Positions 26,896-36,864 of a stretch of 64,000 nt of DNA are shown piece after piece. The stretch is from Sphingomonadaceae bacterium (GTDB taxonomy: Bacteria; Pseudomonadota; Alphaproteobacteria; Sphingomonadales; Sphingomonadaceae). The DNA lies in the NCBI GenBank assembly GCA_021732525.1, contig JAKFUU010000006.1:100558-164557 (forward strand). The letters run 5' to 3'. A program made the translations under genes and the position numbers. The notes beneath the pieces were generated by a model, which was not told the DNA's origin, ran no database searches, and saw only the letters and a program-made list of their open reading frames with translations. Numbering within the stretch: the stretch's first letter is position 1; each line of letters opens with the position of its first letter.

Positions 26896-26990
26896 ACAGG
26901 CCGCGCGCGATTCATTCCTATCGGGCAAAGCGGCGAGCGCAATAGGCATTAGCTCTTTCCATGCAATTGGCGATCCGCCATAGCAGCAGG

Positions 26991-27584
26991 ATGCATATAA
27001 CGGCCTCCGCGATCATCTGCGCCGTTCGGCCACATGGTGAGGCGGGCGCGATTGTGCGGGGTTTGACCGCCGAATATGGCCTATTGGCGGGATATGTGCA
27101 GGGCGCGCGGGGGCGGGTTCTGCGCCCGATTTTGATCCCTGGAAATGGGATTAAGGGCGAATGGCGCGCGCGGATCACGGGGCAATTGCCATCCTTAACC
27201 GCCGAACCCGAACATAGCAGAGCGCATTTGCTGGGCGAACCGCTGGCGATATCCGCGATCGATTGGGTCACCGCGTTGACCGCCGCGACGCTGGCCGAGG
27301 GGTTGGCCTACCCCCGTCTTTTTAGCGCGCTGGACGGCGTTTTGTCGGCGGTGGAGCTGGCCCCGGCGGCGCGGCGCTGGGCCGGGGCGGTGGCGCGTTA
27401 TGAGGAGCTGCTGCTGACCGAATTGGGCTATAGCGATGACTTGCCAAAAGATGGAGCGGCGCCGGTGGCGATGATGGCAAAAAACCGCGCGCGGCTGGTC
27501 GAACATGTGCTGGGCGAGCACAAGGGTGATGTTATGGCGGCGCGGGAGCGATTGGTTGAACGGTTAAAAAGGGCAACCGTGTAA
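26991..27584 (+). CDS. recO: DNA repair protein RecO
   Basis: 197 residues. RecO loads RecA on SSB-coated DNA with RecR in the RecFOR pathway. N-terminal OB fold (AIICAVRPHGEAGAIVRGLTAEYGLLAGYVQGARG) and C-terminal helical domain; the zinc cysteines of some RecO proteins are not seen. ATG 26991 fits the family start; ATG 26961 would add ten residues. Shorter than the E. coli protein by about 45 residues, as commonly seen in this order. Confidence 0.88.
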   Translation: MHITASAIICAVRPHGEAGAIVRGLTAEYGLLAGYVQGARGRVLRPILIPGNGIKGEWRARITGQLPSLTAEPEHSRAHLLGEPLAISAIDWVTALTAATLAEGLAYPRLFSALDGVLSAVELAPAARRWAGAVARYEELLLTELGYSDDLPKDGAAPVAMMAKNRARLVEHVLGEHKGDVMAARERLVERLKRATV

Positions 27585-27639
27585 TGGGCGGTTGCATGAA
27601 TCACGCTTTATTGGCAGGGGAAACGTAGTTTAGCCGTGT

Positions 27640-27730
27640 CGTCATGCTGAACTTGTTTCAGCATCCATTTATCCGTCTTAACCGGCGATTTTTTTGGCGG
27701 AATGGACCCTGAAACAAGTTCAGGGTGACG
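27640..27730. repeat. GTCAT-ended palindromic repeat upstream of leuB
   Basis: CGTCATGCTGAACTTGTTTC followed by AGCATCC faces GGACCCTGAAACAAGTTCAG followed by GGTGACG. The shared core GAACTTGTTTCAG is inverted between the halves. The element ends 21 bp before the leuB ATG. Confidence 0.8.
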
Positions 27731-27751
27731 TTTCTATTGAAGAGACTATCC

Positions 27752-28795
27752 ATGCTTATCGCCTTGTTACCCGGAGACGGGATCGGACCCGAAGTTATCG
27801 CGCAGGCCAGGCGCGTTTTGGATGCGCTCGGCCTGGATGGGGTGACCTACCAGGAAGCCGCGGTTGGCGGTGCGGCCTATAAAGCCAGCGGTCATCCGTT
27901 GCCGCCCGAAACGCTTGATTTGGCGCGGCGGGCCGATGCGATCCTGTTCGGCGCGGTGGGCGACCCCGCTTGCGATATGCTGGAGCGGCATTTGCGCCCT
28001 GAACAGGCCATTTTGGGGTTGCGCAAGGAACTCGCGCTCTTCGCCAATCTGCGCCCCGCCAAGCTGTTCCCCGAATTGGCGAGCGAATCGGCGCTGCGCC
28101 CTGAAATTGCGGCGCAGATCGATATGATGATTGTGCGCGAGTTGAACGGCGATGTTTACTTTGGCGAAAAGGGCATGCGCAAAACGGCGGATGGTAAGCG
28201 CGAAGGCTATGACATCATGTCTTATAATGAAGATGAAGTCCGCCGCATCGCGCATGTCGGGTTCAAAACTGCGATGGCGCGAAATGGGCGGCTTTGTTCG
28301 GTGGATAAGGCCAATGTGCTCGAAACATCGCAATTATGGCGCGATGTCGTGACCGAGACGGCGGCCGAATATCCCAGCGTCCAACTTAGCCATATGTATG
28401 TCGATAATTGCGCGATGCAGCTGGTGCGGGCTCCGGGGCAGTTTGACGTGATCGTGACTGGCAACCTGTTTGGTGATATCTTGTCTGATCAAGCGAGCAT
28501 GTGTGCAGGGTCCATCGGTATGTTGCCGTCCGCTTCGCTCGATAAGGCGGGCAAGGGCCTGTATGAACCGATCCATGGCAGCGCGCCCGATATTGCCGGG
28601 CAGGGCAAGGCCAACCCGCTGGCGATGATATTGTCGGCGGCGATGATGCTGCGTTATTCGCTGGGGCATCCGGCGGCGGCGGACCGGGTTGAGGCGGCGG
28701 TGGCCGGCGCGCTGGCCGGCGGTGCGCGCTCGGGCGATTTGGGCGGTAGCATGAGCACGAGCGAAATGGGCAACGCGGTGCTGGCGGCACTATAA
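27752..28795 (+). CDS. leuB: 3-isopropylmalate dehydrogenase
   Basis: 347 residues. Cytosolic NAD-dependent, metal-requiring oxidative decarboxylation in leucine synthesis. Starts at ATG 27752 ([15 protein letters not shown]), which matches the family N-terminus; the longer frame has no support. Seen: [34 protein letters not shown] with the catalytic lysine, [12 protein letters not shown] with metal-binding aspartates, and [18 protein letters not shown]. First of a four-gene run with metZ, apaG and a LysR regulator. Confidence 0.97.
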   Translation: MLIALLPGDGIGPEVIAQARRVLDALGLDGVTYQEAAVGGAAYKASGHPLPPETLDLARRADAILFGAVGDPACDMLERHLRPEQAILGLRKELALFANLRPAKLFPELASESALRPEIAAQIDMMIVRELNGDVYFGEKGMRKTADGKREGYDIMSYNEDEVRRIAHVGFKTAMARNGRLCSVDKANVLETSQLWRDVVTETAAEYPSVQLSHMYVDNCAMQLVRAPGQFDVIVTGNLFGDILSDQASMCAGSIGMLPSASLDKAGKGLYEPIHGSAPDIAGQGKANPLAMILSAAMMLRYSLGHPAAADRVEAAVAGALAGGARSGDLGGSMSTSEMGNAVLAAL

Positions 28796-28837
28796 AGCCG
28801 CATTGACCTAATCCCAATCATCCCCGAAAAGAAGCTC

Positions 28838-30043
28838 ATGAAAAAGACCACCGGCTTTAACCGCGATATCACATCGAAATGGCGCCCCGCGACCCAGGCG
28901 GTGCGCGGCGGCACATGGCGCAGCGAGCATGGCGAAACCAGCGAGGCCTTGTTCCTGACCTCGGGCTATACTTACGACAATGCCGAACAGGTCGCCGCGC
29001 GCTTCGCCGGGGATGAAGAAGGCATGACATACAGCCGCCTGCAAAATCCCACGGTGGCAATGCTGGAGGAGCGGATTGCGCTGATGGAGGGGGCCGAGGC
29101 ATGCCGCACGCAAGCGACGGGCATGGCGGCGATGACCACGGCCCTGCTGTGCCAATTGGAGCAAGGCGATCATGTGGTTGCGGCGCGCGCGGCCTTTGGT
29201 TCTTGCCGCTGGCTCACCGATCATCTGCTGCCCAAATTTGGCATACAAACAACGACAATCGACAGCCGCGATAATGAGGCATGGGCCGCCGCGATCCGGC
29301 CCAATACCAAGCTGTTCTTCTTTGAAACGCCGGCCAACCCAACGATGGATATTGTCGATATGGAATATGTCTGCGGCCTGGCCCGCGGCGCTGGCATTAC
29401 CAGCGTCGTTGACAACGCCTTTGCCACCGCCGCGCTGCAACGCCCGCTCGATTTTGGCGCGGATGTGGTTGCCTATAGCGCGACCAAGCTGATGGAGGGA
29501 CAGGGCCGCGTGCTGGCGGGAGCCGTTTGCGGCACGTCCGAATTTATCAATGACAAGCTGATGCCGTTTCAGCGCAATACGGGGCCCAATCTGTCGCCGT
29601 TTAACGCATGGGTGGTGCACCGAGGCCTCGAAACGCTCGATCTGCGCGCGCGCCGGCAATCGGAAAATGCGCTTGCCGTGGGCAAATTTCTCCAAGCCCG
29701 CGTGCCCGTCATGCTGCATCCGGGGCTGGCGAGCCATCCGCAGCATAATCTTGCCATGCGCCAGATGAGCGCTTGCGGCCCGATATTTAGTTTTGTCTTG
29801 GAAAGCCGCACCCAAGCTTACGGCCTGCTCAACGCGCTGGAACTCATCGATATTTCTAACAATATTGGTGATAGCCGTAGCCTGATGTGTCACCCCGCAT
29901 CGACCACACATGCCGCGATGGGGGAGGAAGCGCGCGCCGAAATGGGTGTTGCTGAAGGCATGTTGCGGATCAATATCGGACTTGAAGATCCACAAGATTT
30001 GATTGACGATCTTGATTTGGCGCTCAAGACTATCGGTCTATGA
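28838..30043 (+). CDS. metZ: O-succinylhomoserine sulfhydrylase
   Basis: 401-residue PLP enzyme of the Cys/Met metabolism family; makes homocysteine directly from O-succinylhomoserine and sulfide. PLP lysine in YSATKLMEGQGRVLAG (about residue 218), substrate phosphate/PLP residues in TYSRLQNPTVAMLEERIALMEG and FFFETPANPTMDIVD. The SATKLMEGQGR variant is typical of MetZ rather than cystathionine synthase. Lies 42 bp after leuB and its stop overlaps apaG (ATGA). Confidence 0.92.
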   Translation: MKKTTGFNRDITSKWRPATQAVRGGTWRSEHGETSEALFLTSGYTYDNAEQVAARFAGDEEGMTYSRLQNPTVAMLEERIALMEGAEACRTQATGMAAMTTALLCQLEQGDHVVAARAAFGSCRWLTDHLLPKFGIQTTTIDSRDNEAWAAAIRPNTKLFFFETPANPTMDIVDMEYVCGLARGAGITSVVDNAFATAALQRPLDFGADVVAYSATKLMEGQGRVLAGAVCGTSEFINDKLMPFQRNTGPNLSPFNAWVVHRGLETLDLRARRQSENALAVGKFLQARVPVMLHPGLASHPQHNLAMRQMSACGPIFSFVLESRTQAYGLLNALELIDISNNIGDSRSLMCHPASTTHAAMGEEARAEMGVAEGMLRINIGLEDPQDLIDDLDLALKTIGL

Positions 30044-30444
30044 TCCTCGATTCCTTCTTTGCCAAGAACGCAACCACCTGCGGCATAACGATCCGCGTTG
30101 CGCCCAGCTTTCTTGCCGCCCAATCGGAACCCGCGCGGGACCGCTGGTTTTGGTCTTACCATATCCGTATCGAAAATAACGGCGAGGAACCCGTGCAATT
30201 ATTGACCCGCCATTGGAAGATTACCGATGGGCGCCGCGCGGTGAATCATGTCGATGGCGACGGTGTGGTGGGGGAACAGCCGGTGCTGGCCCCCGGCGGA
30301 TCGCATGATTATGTCTCGGGTTGCCCTTTGCCCACACCCACCGGCAGCATGGAGGGGCATTTCCGCTTCATCCGCGCCGATGGCGGCAGCTTTTTGGCCG
30401 ATATTCCTTGTTTTGATCTGGTGGCGCCAGCGACCGCGAAATGA
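30040..30444 (+). CDS. apaG: ApaG domain protein
   Basis: 134 residues, single ApaG/DUF525 beta-sandwich: ITIRVAPSFL, YHIRIENNGEEPVQLLTRHWKITDG, VVGEQPVLAPGGSHDYVSGCPLPTPTGSMEGHF. Linked historically to Co2+/Mg2+ resistance; biochemical role unclear. Overlaps metZ before it and the LysR gene after it by four bases each, so the three are translationally coupled. Confidence 0.95.
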   Translation: MILDSFFAKNATTCGITIRVAPSFLAAQSEPARDRWFWSYHIRIENNGEEPVQLLTRHWKITDGRRAVNHVDGDGVVGEQPVLAPGGSHDYVSGCPLPTPTGSMEGHFRFIRADGGSFLADIPCFDLVAPATAK

Positions 30445-31235
30445 AACGTACCCATCTTCCGCTAAACGGTCTGCGCGTGCTTGATGCGGCGGCGCGGCAT
30501 TTGAGCTTTACCAAAGCCGCCGACGAACTGGCCGTTACCCCGGCGGCGGTGGGGCAGCAAATTCGCGCGCTTGAAGATATGCTTGGCGTGATCCTGTTTC
30601 GCCGCACATCCAAGGGGTTGGATCTGACCGGAGAGGGTGCAGCGGGGCTTGACGCGCTGCGCAGCGGCTTTTTGCAATTTGAAGAGGCGGTGCGCGCGAT
30701 GCAGGCGGGGCAATCCTCCAACTCGCTCACCATTGCCGCGCCGCGCGATTTTACCGCCAAATGGCTGGCGCAGCGGCTGGCGGAATTTGGCAAAGAACAT
30801 CCCGATACGCGCTTTACCCTGGTTGCCGCCGATGAGGATATTGACTTTACCGAGGCCAATTTGGATCTTGCGATACGCCTGACAAAAGGACCGGGGGAAC
30901 ATGAGGGCGTGCGGCTCGCTCCGGGTGCGTTTGTGATGGTCGCTGCGCCGGGCGGCGGTGCGGCCACGCAAATTGCTTGGCCGCAATGCCCGGTGGCGGA
31001 AGGACAAGCGGCGCTGCGGGTCGGCGATGCTGGCCTGGCGATCGATGCCGCCGCAATCGGGCTGGGGCAGGCCTGCGTGCCAATGCTGCTGGCCAAGGCG
31101 GATTTGGCAGCGGCGCGTGTGCGCAGCATTGGTGAGGCGATCGATAGCGATTTGGCCTATTGGCTGGTTGCACCATTGCCGCAATGGCGACAACAAAAAA
31201 TACGCAAGCTGGTCGCGGCGTTGACCGTATCCTGA
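30441..31235 (+). CDS. LysR-type transcriptional regulator, GcvA-like
   Basis: 264 residues. N-terminal winged helix (LNGLRVLDAAARHLSFTKAADELAVTPAAVGQQIRALEDMLG, about 8-50) and a shortened effector-binding domain. The opening LPLNGLRVLDAAARHLSFTKAA is GcvA-like. The C-terminal part is about 30 residues shorter than typical LysR proteins. Co-transcription with leuB-metZ-apaG would be unusual for a LysR protein and hints at control of sulfur or amino-acid genes; target unknown. Confidence 0.85.
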   Translation: MKRTHLPLNGLRVLDAAARHLSFTKAADELAVTPAAVGQQIRALEDMLGVILFRRTSKGLDLTGEGAAGLDALRSGFLQFEEAVRAMQAGQSSNSLTIAAPRDFTAKWLAQRLAEFGKEHPDTRFTLVAADEDIDFTEANLDLAIRLTKGPGEHEGVRLAPGAFVMVAAPGGGAATQIAWPQCPVAEGQAALRVGDAGLAIDAAAIGLGQACVPMLLAKADLAAARVRSIGEAIDSDLAYWLVAPLPQWRQQKIRKLVAALTVS

Positions 31236-31251
31236 CACCCGCAAGCCGCCA

Positions 31252-31320
31252 TTAGAGCGATTTCGAGTGAGGTGGAAACACCGAACGGCTCGGAAATCGC
31301 GGAAAACAGGGTCTAGTCTC
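31252..31320. repeat. GAGCGATTTCGAG palindromic repeat, copy 2
   Basis: TTAGAGCGATTTCGAGTGAG, GTGGAAACACCGAACGGCTC, GGAAATCGCGGAAAACAGG. Arms GCGATTTCGAG and CTCGGAAATCGC pair with one interruption. Nearly identical for about 60 bp to the copy at 54803. Located in the 116-bp gap between convergent lysR and hydrolase genes, where it may act as a two-way terminator. Confidence 0.8.
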
Positions 31321-31351
31321 TCATCGGCATGAGGCTAATGACCAATCATCA

Positions 31352-32299
31352 TCACCGCGCCGCCATCCAATTGCGCACATCGGTTGCGCTAACCTCGGCA
31401 ATTTCTTCCATGGGCAAATGGCCGATGCCTTTGTAGATTTTGGTCTGGCTCTTGCCAAATTGCTGCGTAAACCAGGGCGCGGCGCTCACATCGATCAGCT
31501 TGTCTTCCTTGCCCCACATCACCAAAGTGGGGATCGGTGAGGCTTTTAGCGGCGCATCCTGTTTGCGGCCGCGATATTCGGCAAAGCGCAAGGCCGTCGC
31601 GCGGCGATTGCCCGTGCGGCGCAGCATTTTCCAATAAAGGTCGACATTGGCGGGGGTGACAATGGCCTGATTGCTCACCGATTGTTTCAGGCTGGTTTCG
31701 ATGATCGAACGCGGGGTGATTATTCGCGTCAGCCAACTGATCCCCGGCATCTGTGCAATGCGGAAACCGATGGGCAGGTTGGCCTTTTTCTTTTGCGGTG
31801 CGCCCGATGGATCGACCAGGATCAGGCCCGTTAGCTTTTCGGGATGGGCGCGGGCATAGGCATAAGATATGCCGCCGCCCATGCTATTGCCGCCCAGCGT
31901 AAATTGGTTAAGCCCGCGGTTGGCAGCAATCTGGTCGACGGCTTCGACATAGCAATCGGTGGTGTAGCAATCTTTGGGATGCGGCCCGGTTAGGCCGTGG
32001 CCCGCCTGATCAAAGCGGATGATGCGATATTGACCCTGTAACTGCGCCGTCCATTTGTCCCATGTATGCAGCGATGCGTTGGAACCATGTAGCAGGATGA
32101 TGGCGGGCGCATCCGCCGGGCCTTCATCGCGCAGATGGACGGTCATGCCATTGGCAAGCTTCACAAATTCGGATTCCTTATTGGCATAATCCTTCTTAAG
32201 GTCCGCCAGCGGAATATCGGGCGCATAGCCCCAGATAAACAGGCCGATAAAGCCGATCAGGATCAGCGCCGCGGCCCATTTGAATATCTTGCCGATCAT
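31352..32299 (-). CDS. Alpha/beta hydrolase, membrane-anchored
   Basis: 315 residues. N-terminal membrane anchor (IFKWAAALILIGFIGLFIWGY), then an alpha/beta-hydrolase fold: oxyanion region LLHGSNAS, nucleophile elbow GGNSMGGGIS (serine about residue 146), acid in VMWGKEDKLIDVS, and catalytic histidine in YKGIGHLPMEE. Substrate unknown; the fold covers esterases, haloalkane dehalogenases and C-C hydrolases. Start overlaps the arsC-like stop by four bases. Confidence 0.88.
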   Translation of the reverse strand: MIGKIFKWAAALILIGFIGLFIWGYAPDIPLADLKKDYANKESEFVKLANGMTVHLRDEGPADAPAIILLHGSNASLHTWDKWTAQLQGQYRIIRFDQAGHGLTGPHPKDCYTTDCYVEAVDQIAANRGLNQFTLGGNSMGGGISYAYARAHPEKLTGLILVDPSGAPQKKKANLPIGFRIAQMPGISWLTRIITPRSIIETSLKQSVSNQAIVTPANVDLYWKMLRRTGNRRATALRFAEYRGRKQDAPLKASPIPTLVMWGKEDKLIDVSAAPWFTQQFGKSQTKIYKGIGHLPMEEIAEVSATDVRNWMAAR

Positions 32300-32646
32300 A
32301 AAATTTCGTGCACCTTATCCTGAGGCCGGCACAGCGCCACGCCTTTATCGGTTTCCACAAAGGGCCGTTCGACCAGCATCGGATCTTTAACCATTGCGGC
32401 CAATATCGCGTCATCGGACGTATCATCGCTGGTTAAGCCCAATGCCTCGGCATCGCTGCCGCGCCGACGCAAAGCTTGACGCGGGGATAGCCCGGCATCG
32501 GCAAAGAGCTGGATAAGCTTGGCGCGGCTAAAAGGTGTCTTTTTATATTCGATCACGGTGAGCGCGACGCCCGGCGTTTCCTGCAATATCGCCAACGTCT
32601 TGGATGAAGTGCCGCAGGCTGGATTATGCCAGATGGTTGCTTTCAT
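32296..32646 (-). CDS. arsC: Arsenate reductase ArsC-family protein
   Basis: 116 residues, thioredoxin-like fold. Catalytic cysteine in HNPACGTSSKTL, arginines in SPRQALRRRGSDAEALGL and VERPFVETDKGVALCRP, matching the glutaredoxin-coupled ArsC family. The isolated location without arsB/arsR leaves a general ArsC-like thiol role possible. ATG 32646 is chosen over 32652 because GAGGA lies six bases before it. Confidence 0.85.
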   Translation of the reverse strand: MKATIWHNPACGTSSKTLAILQETPGVALTVIEYKKTPFSRAKLIQLFADAGLSPRQALRRRGSDAEALGLTSDDTSDDAILAAMVKDPMLVERPFVETDKGVALCRPQDKVHEIL

Positions 32647-32737
32647 TGTCATTCCTCACGGGTGTCATGATGCCGATAGAGCCACTTTATCCAATGGCCA
32701 AAATTATTCAAGCCGCCATCATTTTTGCTATTGAATA

Positions 32738-32752
32738 TGAGAATGATTCGCA
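32738..32752. promoter_or_regulatory. Fur-like box upstream of the TonB receptor
   Basis: TGAGAATGATTCGCA is a 7-1-7 inverted repeat close to the Fur consensus half sites (TGAGAAT / ATTCNCA). The surrounding CTATTG...CAATAG extends the symmetry to 29 bp. It lies 60 bp before the chosen GTG start, a repressor-like position, and implies iron-repressed expression. Confidence 0.75.
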
Positions 32753-32811
32753 ATAGAGCGTTGAAAGTGATTTTGCGAAACACTCGCAATAATGGATCGA
32801 AAGGCTTTTCC

Positions 32812-34905
32812 GTGCGTTTTCATGCTGTTTCGTTTTTTGCTCTGCTATGCGCTTCTGGAGCAGCCTCAATGGCCGCAACATCGGCGCGAGCAGAGGATTT
32901 CGCCGCCAACGCCGATAATGCCGCCGACGATGATCAGCAAACGATTTTGGTGATCGGGCGCGCCGATGGCTATGCCGCCAGCCAAATTAACACCGCGACC
33001 AAAACCGACACGCCGCTGATCGACATTCCGCAGACCATCAATGTCATCACCCGCGAACAGATCGCTGATCAGGCGCAGCGCAGCATTGCCGATGTCCTGC
33101 GCTATGTGCCCGGAACGGCGGTGCAGCAGGGGGAGGGCAACCGCGATCAAATCACCATTCGCGGGCAGGAGACGACATCGGATTTCTTCCTCGACGGGGT
33201 GCGCGACGATGTCCAATATTTTCGCAATCTCTATAATATCGAGCGCGTCGAAATATTGAAAGGCCCCTATGCGTTGATTTTCGGTCGCGGCGGCGGCGGC
33301 GGGATTATCAACCGGGTGCAAAAAGCGCCCTTTGCGGAGGAAACGTCGATCGCCGCGGCGGGCAGCATCAACAGCTTTGGCGCGTGGGAGGTCAGCGGCG
33401 ATGTTAACACGCCGATCGGCGATGCGGGCGCGTTTCGCTTGAATGGTTTTTACGAAGAGCTGAATAATCACCGCGATTCATTCGGTGGCCGCCGCTTTGC
33501 GGTTAATCCCCATGCGGCTTTTAATCTGGGGCCGGATTGGAAGCTGGGGCTATCTTACGAATATGTTGATGATGACCGGGTGGTGGATCGCGGCATCCCG
33601 TCCGATGGCGCGAATGGCCCGGCAGCCGGGCTGCGTGACCGGTTTTTTGGTATCCCCGGCATTAACCGAACGAGCTTGCAAGCGCATATCGCAAAGCTGC
33701 GGATTGACGGCAAGCTGACCGATAATCTCCGCGTGACTTCGACGGTGCTTTACGGGAATTATGATAAATTTTACGGCAATATTTTCCCCAATGGCCCGTT
33801 GACCGCCGCGAACACCGTGCTGCTTGATGGTTATTTGGATCCAACAAAGCGCGAAAATATCATCGCGCAGGCCAATGCCATTTGGGATGTGGAAACCGGA
33901 CCGTTGGCGCATCGAATCCTGATTGGCGTTGAATATGGACATCAAGATTCATTAAATCAGCGGCGTAATGCGGTTTTTTCAAACCGAATATTCAATTTGA
34001 ACACCGGCATTTTGCCCAGCGTCACTTTTCCTGTGTTCAACCGGAATAGCGTGTCGGTTGTCGAATTTGTGTCGGTTTATGCGCAGGATCAAATCCACTT
34101 GGGCGATCATTTCGACGTTATCGCAGGGCTGCGTTATGACAGCTTCGATATTGACGGTGTGGATATTACCGATGGCAACCGCGCTTTCGCTCGCAAGGAT
34201 GATAAGGTAAGCCCGCGATTGGGCTTAATTTATAAGCCGCAAGAAAATATCTCGCTCTATGCCAGTTTTAGCCGTTCTTTTCAGCCGCGATCGGGTGACC
34301 AATTTTTAACGCTATCGATCACGCAGCAAAATCTTGAGCCTGAACGTTTTACCAATTATGAATGGGGCGCCAAATGGGATGTAAAGCCCGGCCTGGCGCT
34401 TACGCTGGCGCTGTTCCGGTTGGACCGCACCAATGCAACCACGGTTAACCCCGCCAACCCCGCGCTGACCACCAATATCGGCGGCACCCGAACCGAAGGG
34501 GTGGAGCTATCCATAACGGGCAAGATCACCGATCGTTGGCAGATTGCGGGCGGCTATAGCTATATCGATGCCGTCATCCGCGGCAATGATGCGATCCGGC
34601 TTGATCAAACGCCGCAGCATCAATTTTCGCTGTGGAACCGTTATAATTTCACCGATGCCTTCGGTGCCGGTGTGGGCGTGATCCATCAATCATCGCAATT
34701 TGCCGCGATTAGCAACACGGTGCGCTTGCCAAGCTTTACCCGCGTCGATGCGGCATTATTCTGGGATGTGAGCGAGCGGATTGCATTGCAATTGAATGCC
34801 GAAAATCTGTTGGATGAAGAATATTTTCCCGATGCGCATAATAATAATAATATCTCAACCGGCGCGCCGATTAACGTCCGGCTGGGGGTGCAGCTAAAAT
34901 TCTAA
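32812..34905 (+). CDS. TonB-dependent siderophore receptor
   Basis: 697-residue outer-membrane receptor. Starts at GTG 32812, preceded by AAAGG; the longer frame would translate the Fur-like box and lacks a signal peptide at its start. Signal peptide (VRFHAVSFFALLCASGAASMAATSARA), TonB box-like QQTILVIG, plug domain (DIPQTINVITREQIADQAQ, RGQETTSDFFLDGVRDD, ERVEILKGPYALIFGRGGGGGIIN), then a 22-strand barrel ending in aromatic F (RLGVQLKF). Plug sequence resembles the catecholate-type Fiu/FhuE receptors; ligand not certain. Its 3' end overlaps the convergent carbonic anhydrase gene by 12 bp. Confidence 0.93.
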   Translation: MRFHAVSFFALLCASGAASMAATSARAEDFAANADNAADDDQQTILVIGRADGYAASQINTATKTDTPLIDIPQTINVITREQIADQAQRSIADVLRYVPGTAVQQGEGNRDQITIRGQETTSDFFLDGVRDDVQYFRNLYNIERVEILKGPYALIFGRGGGGGIINRVQKAPFAEETSIAAAGSINSFGAWEVSGDVNTPIGDAGAFRLNGFYEELNNHRDSFGGRRFAVNPHAAFNLGPDWKLGLSYEYVDDDRVVDRGIPSDGANGPAAGLRDRFFGIPGINRTSLQAHIAKLRIDGKLTDNLRVTSTVLYGNYDKFYGNIFPNGPLTAANTVLLDGYLDPTKRENIIAQANAIWDVETGPLAHRILIGVEYGHQDSLNQRRNAVFSNRIFNLNTGILPSVTFPVFNRNSVSVVEFVSVYAQDQIHLGDHFDVIAGLRYDSFDIDGVDITDGNRAFARKDDKVSPRLGLIYKPQENISLYASFSRSFQPRSGDQFLTLSITQQNLEPERFTNYEWGAKWDVKPGLALTLALFRLDRTNATTVNPANPALTTNIGGTRTEGVELSITGKITDRWQIAGGYSYIDAVIRGNDAIRLDQTPQHQFSLWNRYNFTDAFGAGVGVIHQSSQFAAISNTVRLPSFTRVDAALFWDVSERIALQLNAENLLDEEYFPDAHNNNNISTGAPINVRLGVQLKF

Positions 34906-35444
34906 CGCGGCCCGGTGCGCCTTCGCATTTTCGGTATAATGCCGAACCCCCGCTTGCATTCCGGCGATTTGCTCCGGCGTTAAATCGCGGATATAGCGCG
35001 CCGGGGAACCAGCCCATAATTGCCCGGCTGCGGCGGTCTTGCCCTGCGTCAACATTGCGCCTGCCGCCAGCATAGCGTCGCTCTCAATCACGGCGCCATT
35101 CATTACCGTTGCCGATAGGCCAACAAAGCCGCGGTCTTGGATAATGCAACCGTGGATCATGCAATTATGCCCGATCAGCGCGTTCTCGCCGATGATCGTG
35201 GGATATCCCTCGGGCACGCCGGGCATCGGGCCATCGCAATGCACCACGCTGCCATCCTGAATATTGCTGCGCGCGCCGATTTCGACATAATTAACCTCGG
35301 CGCGGATGACGCAATTATACCAGACACTCGCCTCCGGCCCGATCCGCACATCGCCGATAATCCGGCAACCCGGCGCGATGAAGGCGCTTTCGTCAATTTG
35401 CGGGCTTTTGCCGTTGATTGAAAGGATGGTGACATCTTGGCGGT

Positions 35445-35448
<4 letters not shown>
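34894..35448 (-). CDS. Gamma-class carbonic anhydrase-like hexapeptide protein
   Basis: 184 residues of left-handed beta-helix repeats: IAPGCRIIGDVRIGPEASVWYNCVIR, IGARSNIQDGSVVHCD, GENALIGHNCMIHGCIIQDRGFVGLSATVMNG. Zinc histidines seen at VVHCD and IGHNCMIHG. Family members (YrdA, PaaY, CaiE) act as carbonic anhydrases or thioesterases. Starts by ATGA overlap with the GNAT gene upstream; last of the sleB-hemB-GNAT-gammaCA run. Confidence 0.9.

Positions 35449-36864
<1,416 letters not shown>

Noticed and set aside
28808..29995. 395-residue minus-strand frame across metZ
   Set aside because: Antisense shadow; metZ motifs on the plus strand are complete.
32725..32811. 29-residue N-terminal extension of the TonB receptor
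   Set aside because: Would translate the Fur-like box and delay the signal peptide; GTG 32812 has a ribosome site.
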